From positions 1 through 47,563 of the forward strand of contig CADCCP010000005.1 of assembly GCA_902800005.1 (NCBI GenBank): a stretch of 47,563 bases of DNA, read 5' to 3'. Each line of letters begins with the position of its first letter. Within the stretch, counting starts at the first letter, position 1. A program made the translations under genes and the position numbers. Source of the stretch: an uncultured Ruminococcus sp. (GTDB lineage: Bacteria; Bacillota; Clostridia; Oscillospirales; Acutalibacteraceae). Under the pieces are notes generated by a model. The model saw only the letters and a program-made list of their open reading frames with translations, searched no databases and was not told where the DNA came from. Positions 15,991 through 23,214 of this stretch are shown piece by piece.

Positions 15991-17242
15991 CTGCAATACC
16001 TCCCAATTTCCTGTGATCCTCAAAAAACTTCGGATATGATTTATTGATACTTTCCATATCAGATATTATAACATCTCCGTCTGCATAAGCTGCCGCAACA
16101 GCAAGCGACATCACTATCCTATGGTCATTATATCCCCTGACCTCTCCGCCATGCAATGATTTCACACCGGTAATTATAAAACCGTCTTTTGTTTCTTTAA
16201 TATCTGCTCCAAGTCTTGACAAGCCGTCCGCCATAGCTGCAAGTCTGTCACATTCTTTTATCCTGAGCCTTTCCGCACCTTTTATAACAGTCACGCCTTC
16301 AGCAAACGCTGCTGTAACTGCCAGTGCAGGTACCATATCAGGTATATTCTTTACATCTATCTCTATACCTTTCAGTATATTATTCTCTATGGTAATATTT
16401 CCATTATCTTCTGTTATCCTTGCACCAAACTTTTTATATATTTCCAAACACTCTTTATCTCCCTGACGTGAATTGACATCAAGGTTATTTATTGTAATTT
16501 TCCCGTCAAGTGCCGCTGCCGTCATAAAAAATGCAGCCTGCGACCAATCTCCCTCAACCGTGAAGCACTGCGGTTTATAAGCCTGACCGCCCGATATTTT
16601 CCAGCCCGTTTCAGTCCTCTCCGCATATACTCCAAAACTTTTCATTATATCCGTTGTCATATCTATGTACGAAGATGACTGCAATTCTGTTGTCAATATT
16701 ATTTCACTGTCACCGTTTAAAAGTGGTAAAGCTAAAAGCAGTCCCGTTATGAATTGAGAACTTATATTACCTGCTACTCTATAAACTCCACTTTGAAGCT
16801 GTCCGAATATCTCCAAAGGCAGACCGCCTTTTGTCCTGCACTCAACATTCTTTTCAGGCAAGCATTCCAAATATATCCCTATCGGTCTTTCAGGTAATTT
16901 TCCGTGTCCGACAAATTCAGCGTTTACTCCGCCTGCTGCACATACAGGTATAAGAAATCTCAATGTAGAACCGCTTTCACCGCAATCCAGACACCCCTTC
17001 CTATTGCTGAAAGTATTTGTCCCGTCAACTGTGAGTGTATCTCCATTAATTTCTATATATGCTCCCAATCTTTGCATACATTCTATGGTTGCTTTTATAT
17101 CATTGGACAAGTCGACAGGTGATATTATACTTTTCCCTTTGGCAAGTGCTGCACATATTATTGCTCTGTGTGCGGCACTCTTTGACGGCGGCATGGACAC
17201 CGTTCCGCAAAGCCTGCTGCCATGAACTTTTATCTTTCCCAA
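15971..17242 (-). CDS. aroA: 5-enolpyruvylshikimate-3-phosphate synthase
   Basis: Transfers enolpyruvate from PEP to shikimate-3-phosphate. The 423-residue length is typical. Motifs: MPPSKSAAHRA (substrate Lys-Ser), GESGSTLRFLIPV near residue 90, GDWSQAAFF mid-protein, and IKECDRL with YNDHRIVMSLAVAA near the C-terminus. The start is TTG, about seven bases after AAGGGAAGTG. It is the first gene of aroA-aroC-pheA and has a good promoter whose -35 box lies in the T tract of the upstream folT terminator. Confidence 0.97.
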   Translation of the reverse strand: MGKIKVHGSRLCGTVSMPPSKSAAHRAIICAALAKGKSIISPVDLSNDIKATIECMQRLGAYIEINGDTLTVDGTNTFSNRKGCLDCGESGSTLRFLIPVCAAGGVNAEFVGHGKLPERPIGIYLECLPEKNVECRTKGGLPLEIFGQLQSGVYRVAGNISSQFITGLLLALPLLNGDSEIILTTELQSSSYIDMTTDIMKSFGVYAERTETGWKISGGQAYKPQCFTVEGDWSQAAFFMTAAALDGKITINNLDVNSRQGDKECLEIYKKFGARITEDNGNITIENNILKGIEIDVKNIPDMVPALAVTAAFAEGVTVIKGAERLRIKECDRLAAMADGLSRLGADIKETKDGFIITGVKSLHGGEVRGYNDHRIVMSLAVAAAYADGDVIISDMESINKSYPKFFEDHRKLGGIADVIMGE

Positions 17243-17276
17243 TCAAATACACTTCCCTTTTTCTGTATTCCAATAT

Positions 17277-17305
17277 ATCATATCACAACATCTCCCAACA
17301 GTCAA
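17277..17305 (-). promoter_or_regulatory. Sigma-A promoter of aroA-aroC-pheA
   Basis: TTGACT (17300-17305), 17-bp spacer, TATGAT (17277-17282). Confidence 0.75.
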
Positions 17306-17340
17306 ATAAAAAAGCAGTTATACTTTCGTATAACTGCTTG
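17303..17340 (-). terminator. Terminator after the folate transporter gene
   Basis: Perfect 12-bp stem AAGCAGTTATAC / GTATAACTGCTT with a GAAA tetraloop on the minus strand, then TTTTTTATTT. Confidence 0.93.
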
Positions 17341-17361
17341 ATAGGGGTTATATCATATATT

Positions 17362-17913
17362 TCAATTTGTATGCAAAGAAAATTTCACTTTGTCCATTGC
17401 CTTGAGCATAGGCGGTATCACTATCACCTGTACAACAGACATGATAAGCACCTGCCACACTCTCATTGCCACTCTTGTAAAGTAAAACTCCACAAACATA
17501 CCATCATTCGTATACGAAAGGCAGGCTATCCATACAGTTGTCACAAAAAGACTGATTATCATTTGAGTTATCCCAACAGATACCAATACACGCCATAATT
17601 CAGTGCCTTTCTTCAAAAACAGCCCGTATATCAATCCGGATACCGCATAGGTTATCGTGATAGGCGGAAACCACGCTCCGACAGGATGTATGATACAACC
17701 TATTATATCTCCGAAACCTGCAACCAATGCTCCACCTATTCCTCCGTAAAGTCTTGCTGCTATAACTACAGGAATAAATGACAGACTTATCTTTATCGTT
17801 GCCGTATGTATTTCCAGCAATCCGAGAACCGCCTGAGCTGCCATCAGCACAGCTATTAATGCTATCGTCTGAACGGAACTCTTTACATTCATTCTTTTTT
17901 GATCTCTGACCAT
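17362..17913 (-). CDS. folT: ECF transporter S component, folate-specific
   Basis: Membrane substrate-binding subunit of an energy-coupling factor importer. The 183-residue protein has about six hydrophobic segments and the FolT-family features IKISLSFIPVVIAARLYG and GALVAGFGDIIG, with the IHPVGAWFPPITITY segment. AAGGAGG lies before the ATG at 17913; the longer frame to 17970 lacks a ribosome site. The tetrahydrofolate riboswitch directly upstream identifies folate as the substrate. The EcfA/EcfT energising module is not in this window and is presumably shared. Confidence 0.92.
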   Translation of the reverse strand: MVRDQKRMNVKSSVQTIALIAVLMAAQAVLGLLEIHTATIKISLSFIPVVIAARLYGGIGGALVAGFGDIIGCIIHPVGAWFPPITITYAVSGLIYGLFLKKGTELWRVLVSVGITQMIISLFVTTVWIACLSYTNDGMFVEFYFTRVAMRVWQVLIMSVVQVIVIPPMLKAMDKVKFSLHTN

Positions 17914-17918
17914 AAAAA

Positions 17919-17965
17919 ATACCTCCTTATCATCGCAGAATTTCCCTGAAATAACAAGAAGGTAT
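17919..17965 (-). promoter_or_regulatory. Shine-Dalgarno sequester stem of the folT riboswitch
   Basis: The ribosome site AAGGAGGTAT (17919-17928) is complementary over 10 positions, one a wobble, to ATACCTTCTT (17956-17965). The upstream half of that anti-site can instead join the small hairpin GTATAT / ATATAC. This is a ready-made translational switch. Confidence 0.65.
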
Positions 17966-17985
17966 ATCAATCATATACTATCTTT

Positions 17986-18086
17986 AACAGCGGGATGCAA
18001 TTCGTGTACCGCAAGAACGACTCTTTTCGTTCAAGTGACAACTCCCCGTTCACCTGACACTTAACGCAACACAAATTTACTCTGCA
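17986..18086 (-). ncRNA. Tetrahydrofolate (THF) riboswitch, class I
   Basis: On the minus strand the conserved blocks occur in order: GAGTA near the start, GCGTTAAGTGT, GTGAACGGGGAGTTGTCAC, an ACGA..TCGT hairpin arm, TTGCGGTACACG and TTGCATCCCGCTG. These match the class I THF aptamer known in Clostridia upstream of folT. The predicted transcription start is at its 5' end, and the folT ribosome site can be sequestered downstream. Confidence 0.9.
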
Positions 18087-18092
18087 AACGAT

Positions 18093-18121
18093 ACTATAAC
18101 ACAATTGTACTCATTTGTCAA
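18093..18121 (-). promoter_or_regulatory. Sigma-A promoter of the THF riboswitch and folT
   Basis: Perfect TTGACA (18116-18121), 17-bp spacer, TATAGT (18093-18098). It begins 4 bp after the nfnB stop codon, with no terminator between. Confidence 0.85.
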
Positions 18122-18124
18122 TAT

Positions 18125-19525
18125 TCAATTTTTACTTTTTATATATTCATCGATTGCCTTTGCTGCCGCCTTGCCTGCACCCATTGCTAATATCACCGTT
18201 GCCGCACCTGTTACAGCATCTCCGCCTGCATAGACACCTTCACGGCTCGTCATACCGCTGTCACCGTCCGTTACGATACAGCCACGCTGATTTGTTTCCA
18301 ATCCGGGTGTCGTACTTCTTATCAGGGGATTAGGACTTGTTCCTATCGCCATTATGACCGTATCAACATCGATTACAAACTCGCTGTCGGGCTTTTCAAC
18401 AGGTCTGCATCTTCCGCTTACATCAGGCTCACCAAGCTCCATCTCTATGCACTTTATGCCGTTTACCATACCTGTATCATCACCAAGTATTTCAACGGGA
18501 TTTGTGAGAGTTCTGAATACAATACCCTCTTCCATAGCGTGTTCTACTTCTTCCTTACGGGCAGGCAGTTCATTCATGCTTCTCCTGTATACTATATAAA
18601 CATCTTCCGCACCCATTCTTTTTGCACATCTCGCAGCGTCCATTGCAACATTTCCGCCGCCTACGACCGCTACATGCTTGCTGTGCATTATAGGCGTTTT
18701 TGAACCCTCTTTATATGCTTTCATCAAGTTGATCCTCGTCAGATACTCATTTGCAGAATAAACACCTTTGAGACTCTCACCCGGTATATTCATAAATCTC
18801 GGCAGACCTGCACCACTGCCTATATATACAGCTTCATTGCCCATCTCAAACAGTTCATCTATCGTCAGTATCTTGCCTATGACCATGTTGGTCTCTATAT
18901 CCACTCCAATAGCCTTAAGATCATCTATTTCCTTCTGCACGATCATTTTCGGAAGTCTGAACTCAGGTATGCCGTAAACAAGTACACCACCTGCCAAATG
19001 CAGAGCTTCATATACTGTAACTTTGTAACCGAGTTTTGCAAGATCACCGGCAGCGGTCAGACCGCTCGGTCCGGAACCCACTATTGCAACTTTATGTCCG
19101 TTGTATGCAGGCATTTTCGGCTTTTCCGTTGAATGCTCCCTGTGATAGTCGGCTACAAATCTTTCCAATCTGCCTATACCGACACTTTCACCTTTTACCC
19201 CTCTGATACACTTGCTTTCACACTGTCTTTCCTGAGGGCAAACTCTGCCGCATACAGCGGGAAGTGAACTTGACTGAGATATTATCTCATAAGCTCCTTC
19301 CATATCCTCATTTGCAACTCTCTCTATAAATGCCGGTATGTTTATCGACACGGGACAGGCTGTAGTACACGGTTTATTTTTGCAGTTCATACACCTTTTG
19401 GCTTCATTGACAGCCATTTCATAAGTGTATCCGAGTGCCACTTCATCAAAGTTATTTTTTCTTACGTCAGGATCCTGAACCGGCATGGGACATTTCTTCG
19501 GATCCATATTTCTTTTTATTGCCAT
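18125..19525 (-). CDS. nfnB: NADPH-dependent oxidoreductase large subunit, NfnB type (GltD-like)
   Basis: Large subunit of the electron-bifurcating NADH-dependent reduced ferredoxin:NADP+ oxidoreductase. Over 466 residues: N-terminal cysteine clusters CMNCKNKPCTTACP and CGRVCPQERQCESKC for two [4Fe-4S] centres, then FAD-binding VAIVGSGPSGLTAAGDL near residue 148 and NADPH-binding VAVVGGGNVAMDAARCAKR near 290. Annotated in many genomes as glutamate synthase small chain, but no gltB is here and the partner upstream is an NfnA-type subunit, so Nfn is the better reading. ATG is two bases after the nfnA stop. Confidence 0.85.
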   Translation of the reverse strand: MAIKRNMDPKKCPMPVQDPDVRKNNFDEVALGYTYEMAVNEAKRCMNCKNKPCTTACPVSINIPAFIERVANEDMEGAYEIISQSSSLPAVCGRVCPQERQCESKCIRGVKGESVGIGRLERFVADYHREHSTEKPKMPAYNGHKVAIVGSGPSGLTAAGDLAKLGYKVTVYEALHLAGGVLVYGIPEFRLPKMIVQKEIDDLKAIGVDIETNMVIGKILTIDELFEMGNEAVYIGSGAGLPRFMNIPGESLKGVYSANEYLTRINLMKAYKEGSKTPIMHSKHVAVVGGGNVAMDAARCAKRMGAEDVYIVYRRSMNELPARKEEVEHAMEEGIVFRTLTNPVEILGDDTGMVNGIKCIEMELGEPDVSGRCRPVEKPDSEFVIDVDTVIMAIGTSPNPLIRSTTPGLETNQRGCIVTDGDSGMTSREGVYAGGDAVTGAATVILAMGAGKAAAKAIDEYIKSKN

Positions 19526-19526
19526 T

Positions 19527-20369
19527 TTACCTATCTCCCTTTTTCATCAGATTGCAGCTTTCATCTCTTACATGTGCTTCGAAGTCCTTGTACATTGTTC
19601 CCCTGTGCATAGCTTCATCAAAGTCAACAAGATGTCCGTCAAAATCGGGACCGTCCACACAGGCAAACTTTGTTTGTCCCCCTACCGTCAGACGACAACC
19701 GCCACACATTCCCGTTCCGTCTATCATAATAGGATTCATGCTTACAACTGTCTTTATTCCGTATTTCTTTGTCAGCAGGCATACGAACTTCATCATGATG
19801 AGAGGACCTATGGCTATAACTTCATCATATTCATTACCCTCTTTTATAAGTTCCTCAAGTGCATTTGTAACAAGTCCCTTTGTGCCGTAACTGCCGTCAT
19901 CTGTCATTATGCAAAGTTTTGAACTTACATCTTTGAATTTATCTTCAAGTATGACCAGATCTTTGTTTCTGAACCCGACAATACTGTGAACTTCACAGCC
20001 GAGACTTGACAATTTCTTAGCAATGGGGTATGCTATTGCACAGCCCACACCGCCGCCTATTACGGCTACCTTTTTCAAACCTTTTGTTTCGCTTGGCTTG
20101 CCCAAAGGTCCTGCAAAATCATGCAGGCTCTCACCTTCACTCAATGTATCGAGTTCCATCGTCGAGCCTCCAACTATTTGATATATTATCGTAACAGTAC
20201 CTTTTTCACGGTCAAAATCTGCTATTGTCAACGGTATCCTCTCACTGTCCTCCTTAGCCCTGAGAATTATGAACTGACCTGGCTCTGCTTTTTTGGCGAT
20301 CAGAGGTGCCTCTATTTCCATAAGTGATACTGTAGGATTCAATGTCACCTTTCTTACTATCCTGTACAT
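19527..20369 (-). CDS. nfnA: Ferredoxin-NADP+ oxidoreductase subunit, NfnA type
   Basis: Small subunit of the Nfn complex, 280 residues: an FAD-binding ferredoxin reductase fold (RIPLTIADF flavin motif near residue 43), an NAD(H)-binding half (VAVIGGGVGCAIAYPIAKKL near 110) and a C-terminal [2Fe-2S] site with MCGGCRLTVGGQ then FACVDGP. This is the architecture of NfnA and of PyrK-like subunits; without pyrD next to it and with nfnB following, Nfn is preferred. The pair would balance NADH, NADPH and reduced ferredoxin in fermentation. Confidence 0.86.
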   Translation of the reverse strand: MYRIVRKVTLNPTVSLMEIEAPLIAKKAEPGQFIILRAKEDSERIPLTIADFDREKGTVTIIYQIVGGSTMELDTLSEGESLHDFAGPLGKPSETKGLKKVAVIGGGVGCAIAYPIAKKLSSLGCEVHSIVGFRNKDLVILEDKFKDVSSKLCIMTDDGSYGTKGLVTNALEELIKEGNEYDEVIAIGPLIMMKFVCLLTKKYGIKTVVSMNPIMIDGTGMCGGCRLTVGGQTKFACVDGPDFDGHLVDFDEAMHRGTMYKDFEAHVRDESCNLMKKGDR

Positions 20370-20408
20370 AACGATACATTCCTTTCTTCTGAAAATCGCT
20401 TCATGGCA

Positions 20409-20437
20409 ATTATAACATATTTTTGCTCGTTATACAA
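20409..20437 (-). promoter_or_regulatory. Sigma-A promoter of nfnA-nfnB
   Basis: TTGTAT (20432-20437), 17-bp spacer, perfect TATAAT (20409-20414). Confidence 0.65.
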
Positions 20438-20540
20438 TACAATTCCCGTATTTCCTACAAATTAAAATCCAAAAATAATATTTGTATTTACAACATGAAG
20501 CAAAGCTATTATAATGTTAATATAAAACATTTTATTTTTA

Positions 20541-20569
20541 TTGATGATTTTGAAAAATAGTATTATAAT
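20541..20569 (+). promoter_or_regulatory. Sigma-A promoter of the AraC regulator gene
   Basis: TTGATG (20541-20546), 17-bp spacer, perfect TATAAT (20564-20569). The leader to the AraC start is about 110 nt. Confidence 0.6.
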
Positions 20570-20589
20570 ACACTTAAGGAGCGGTTTGT

Positions 20590-20664
20590 GTGTTAAAAAT
20601 CAATATTTATCGATGTATAGCGATCCCTGAAATCTTAGCTGACTACCTGAATTTGGAAAACTAA
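20590..20664 (+). CDS. Possible 24-residue leader peptide before the AraC gene
   Basis: A GTG-initiated frame of 24 codons begins eight bases after AAGGAG and ends 19 bp before the AraC start codon. The peptide starts MLKINIYRC and ends LADYLNLEN. Promoter, ribosome site and placement are those of a translated leader, and no better reason for the AAGGAG is visible. No known leader motif is recognised; it may simply couple translation to the regulator. Existence is uncertain. Confidence 0.4.
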   Translation: MLKINIYRCIAIPEILADYLNLEN

Positions 20665-20683
20665 TCGAAAAGGGGAGAGATTT

Positions 20684-21580
20684 ATGCTGCACGAAGAATT
20701 TATGAGTCTTAAAGAAACGGGGAAAAAAGGTAATTTTCTGTTGCCCTTTGTTGTATCAAGGACAGTAATGCCTGATTTTTATACAACTTTTCCCATGCAC
20801 TGGCACAATGAAATGGAGATCGTCTATGTTGAAGAAGGAGAATTTGAAGAATATATCGGTTTTGAAAATTACATAGTACACAAAGGTGACATTATTATTG
20901 TAAATCCCTGTGTACTCCACTCTTTCAGACAGCATGAAAACGAAAGGACTGTTTTCAAGACTATCATGTTTGATTTCAGTATGCTTACAGGAAATGCTGC
21001 CGATGCAAGCTCTATTAAATACTTCAACCCTTTTCTGGAGGGGAATTACATATCCCCCCAGATCATATCACCCGACAGCAGCCATTACAAAGATCTGGAA
21101 GAATGTGTTCGTGAGATCATTGCGATACATTCCAAACAGGAAAACTTCTTTGAAATAAAGATCAAATCCGAGCTTTACAGACTGTTTTTTATCCTGTTCA
21201 GCCACTTCTTTGAATGCCGAAACGGAGATGCCGTCATCAAAGACAGCACTACCAGAAATATCAAGATCATTCTTGACTATATCAGCGAAAACTATGCCAG
21301 ACCGATCACCATTGACGAACTTGCCGAACAGGTCGATCTGAGCAAACATTACTTTATGCGTTTCTTCAAAAAATACATGGGTATGACCTGCATCGAGTAT
21401 ATCAACGATTATCGTCTGAATATTGCTGCCAATCTGCTTGTTACCACCCGTATGCAGATAACGGAAGTTGCCATCAATATAGGTGTGACCAATCTTTCGT
21501 ACTTTAACCGCATTTTCAGGAAAAAATACAATATGACTCCAAAAGAGTACCGCTCCACTGTCGATAAGACGAATATCTGA
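20684..21580 (+). CDS. AraC family transcriptional regulator with cupin sensor
   Basis: Cytosolic regulator of 298 residues. The N-terminal cupin domain (about 20-110) has the PMHWHNEMEIVYVEEGE segment typical of sugar-sensing AraC proteins and a GDIIIVNPCVLHSF strand. The C-terminal 100 residues hold two HTH units: ITIDELAEQVDLSKHYFMRFFKKYMGMTCIEYI and ITEVAINIGVTNLSYFNRIF, then PKEYR. ATG is preceded by GGGGAGAG. No sugar gene lies beside it, so the target is unknown; the GH13 gene 11 kb away is a possible but unsupported link. Confidence 0.93.
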   Translation: MLHEEFMSLKETGKKGNFLLPFVVSRTVMPDFYTTFPMHWHNEMEIVYVEEGEFEEYIGFENYIVHKGDIIIVNPCVLHSFRQHENERTVFKTIMFDFSMLTGNAADASSIKYFNPFLEGNYISPQIISPDSSHYKDLEECVREIIAIHSKQENFFEIKIKSELYRLFFILFSHFFECRNGDAVIKDSTTRNIKIILDYISENYARPITIDELAEQVDLSKHYFMRFFKKYMGMTCIEYINDYRLNIAANLLVTTRMQITEVAINIGVTNLSYFNRIFRKKYNMTPKEYRSTVDKTNI

Positions 21581-21584
21581 CAAC

Positions 21585-21623
21585 ATCAGCCCTGCCGGAG
21601 ATCATTCGGCAGGGCTGATTTTT
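21585..21623 (+). terminator. Terminator after the AraC gene
   Basis: Perfect 13-bp stem ATCAGCCCTGCCG / CGGCAGGGCTGAT, 9-nt loop, then TTTTT. Confidence 0.93.
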
Positions 21624-21632
21624 GTTCAAAAC

Positions 21633-21661
21633 ACAAAAAGCAGAACGCAACGTCCTGCTTT
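21633..21661 (-). terminator. Terminator after rpsT
   Basis: AGCAGGACG / CGTTCTGCT on the minus strand (one wobble) with a 3-nt loop, then TTTTTGTG. Confidence 0.85.
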
Positions 21662-21686
21662 CAAATATCTGATCATTTCTTCGGCA

Positions 21687-21947
21687 TTATGCGGAAGCGT
21701 TGAGCTTGCGAGCCAATGAAGACTTCTTTCTTGAAGCTGTATTCTTTTTGAGAATACCCTTTGCAGCGGCCTGATCGATCTTCTTTATCGCAACACGAAC
21801 AGCCTGATCTTTATCGGCAGCATTTGCTTCAACAGCAGCCTCTGCTTTTTTGAGACTTGTTTTCAAAGCACTCTTTACGATCTTATTTGCAGCAGTCTTT
21901 GCAGCAGCAACCTTTACACGCTTTTTTGCTGATTTGATATTCGGCAT
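21687..21947 (-). CDS. rpsT: 30S ribosomal protein S20
   Basis: Small basic 16S rRNA-binding protein. The 86 residues match S20: MPNIKSAKKRVKV at the N-terminus, then helical repeats of Ala and Lys and GILKKNTASRKKSSLARKL at the C-terminus. ATG is preceded by GAGGAGGTG. It is monocistronic, with its own promoter and terminator, and diverges from the small Cys-rich gene. Confidence 0.97.
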   Translation of the reverse strand: MPNIKSAKKRVKVAAAKTAANKIVKSALKTSLKKAEAAVEANAADKDQAVRVAIKKIDQAAAKGILKKNTASRKKSSLARKLNASA

Positions 21948-21984
21948 TACATATACACCTCCTCTTTACACTTGCGTACAGCTA

Positions 21985-22013
21985 ATTATATCAACTATTT
22001 TCCCAAATTGCAA
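21985..22013 (-). promoter_or_regulatory. Sigma-A promoter of rpsT
   Basis: TTGCAA (22008-22013), 17-bp spacer, perfect TATAAT (21985-21990). Confidence 0.7.
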
Positions 22014-22041
22014 TAGTTTTTCAAAAAAAATTTTTTATAGC

Positions 22042-22070
22042 TTGCATTGCGACAAATTATATGGTAATAT
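22042..22070 (+). promoter_or_regulatory. Promoter of the Cys-rich protein/DUF368 unit
   Basis: TTGCAT (22042-22047), 17-bp spacer, TAATAT (22065-22070) with an upstream TGG extension. Moderate match. Confidence 0.45.
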
Positions 22071-22101
22071 TTATTCGTCAAAAAAAGGAGGGGATTTTTT
22101 T

Positions 22102-22284
22102 ATGTCTGAATTTGCAGGGTGCGAAAGCTGCTCTCACTACGTCTACAACGAGTATCTTGACTGTTATGAATGTCTTATTGATCTGGATGAAGACGAATTT
22201 GCCAAGTTCATTTCGGGCAGTATGTCATCCTGTTCCTATTACAGTCCCGATGATGAATACAAAATCGTAAGAAAACAAATGTAA
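22102..22284 (+). CDS. Small Cys-rich protein (DUF6472-like)
   Basis: Sixty-residue acidic protein of unknown function. It contains two CxxC-type pairs, CESC at residues 7-10 and CYEC at 22-25, plus a further Cys near residue 45, so it may bind zinc. The DLDEDEFAKFISGS and DEYKIVRKQM segments are what I recall of a clostridial family of unknown function (DUF6472), but the family name is from memory. ATG at 22102 follows a strong AAGGAGGGG. It ends 15 bp before the DUF368 gene and is likely co-transcribed with it. Confidence 0.8.
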   Translation: MSEFAGCESCSHYVYNEYLDCYECLIDLDEDEFAKFISGSMSSCSYYSPDDEYKIVRKQM

Positions 22285-22299
22285 AGGGGTTTTATTTTC

Positions 22300-23169
22300 A
22301 TGAAATTCATTCTCTATGCAGTTTACGGCTGTATCATCGGTGTTGCCAACATCATTCCGGGTGTCAGCGGCGGCACTATGGCAGTTATCCTTAACGTCTA
22401 TGACAAGCTTATTGATTCAGTGATCGGCATCAAAAAGCACGTTAAAGAAAGTTTGACTTTTCTTATACCCGTTATTATAGGGGGCGGACTTGGCATATTC
22501 GGTTTTGCCAAGCTGCTCAAATACCTTATCGCAAACTTCCCCATGCCGACCTTTTTCTTCTTTATCGGTCTTATTTTAGGAACAGTGCCGATGATATTCA
22601 AAAAGGTGCTTACCTCAAAAGATGGGATCAAAAAATTCAATATATATACTGTTATACCGTTTATCGTATTTTTTGGTATAATGATAGCACTTTCTTTCTT
22701 TGATCCGCAAAATTCTTCCGCTGCTCAAATGCAGATTGACTTTGTCAGCTGGATATACCTTTTCTTCGGTTCAGCACTTGCTGCCATGTGCATGATAATA
22801 CCGGGTGTCAGCGGCTCCATGATACTTATGATGCTCGGACTTTATTCCACCGTATTGGGTGCGATAGCCGACATTTTCAAGAACTTCTCCGGCAGTGCAA
22901 TGATACTGCTTCCGGCAGGACTAGGCATAATACTCGGATTACTCGGCGGTGCAAAGCTCATAGATATATGCCTTAAAAAATTCCCTCAGATGACCTTTGC
23001 AGGCATACTCGGCTTAATGCTCGGTTCTCTCCTTTCCATTTACAAAAATTCAAATTTCCGTTTCGATACTCAGGGAATTATTGCGATCATCGCACTTTTG
23101 GCAGGTTTCTCTGTTGCATTCGTCTTTGGCAATGAAAAAATCAAAGAAAAATTTTCCAAAAACAAATAA
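22300..23169 (+). CDS. DUF368 membrane protein, polyprenyl-phosphate transporter (PopT family)
   Basis: Polytopic membrane protein of 289 residues with about eight hydrophobic segments. The family's internal repeat is visible: NIIPGVSGGTMAVILNVYDKLI near residue 18 and MIIPGVSGSMILMMLGLYSTV near residue 165. DUF368 proteins have been shown in other bacteria to recycle undecaprenyl phosphate across the membrane for cell-wall synthesis, alongside DedA-type UptA. It follows the small Cys-rich gene in one unit and faces radC across a shared terminator. Work on the lipid carrier links it functionally to the undecaprenol kinase-like dgkA in this window. Confidence 0.9.
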   Translation: MKFILYAVYGCIIGVANIIPGVSGGTMAVILNVYDKLIDSVIGIKKHVKESLTFLIPVIIGGGLGIFGFAKLLKYLIANFPMPTFFFFIGLILGTVPMIFKKVLTSKDGIKKFNIYTVIPFIVFFGIMIALSFFDPQNSSAAQMQIDFVSWIYLFFGSALAAMCMIIPGVSGSMILMMLGLYSTVLGAIADIFKNFSGSAMILLPAGLGIILGLLGGAKLIDICLKKFPQMTFAGILGLMLGSLLSIYKNSNFRFDTQGIIAIIALLAGFSVAFVFGNEKIKEKFSKNK

Positions 23170-23174
23170 CTCCC

Positions 23175-23214
23175 AAAAATGTCAGGCAGGATCGACATCC
23201 CGCCTGACATTTTT
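23175..23214. terminator. Bidirectional terminator between the DUF368 gene and radC
   Basis: AAAAATGTCAGGC (23175-23187) pairs with GCCTGACATTTTT (23202-23214); both ends are T runs on the respective strand. Confidence 0.92.
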
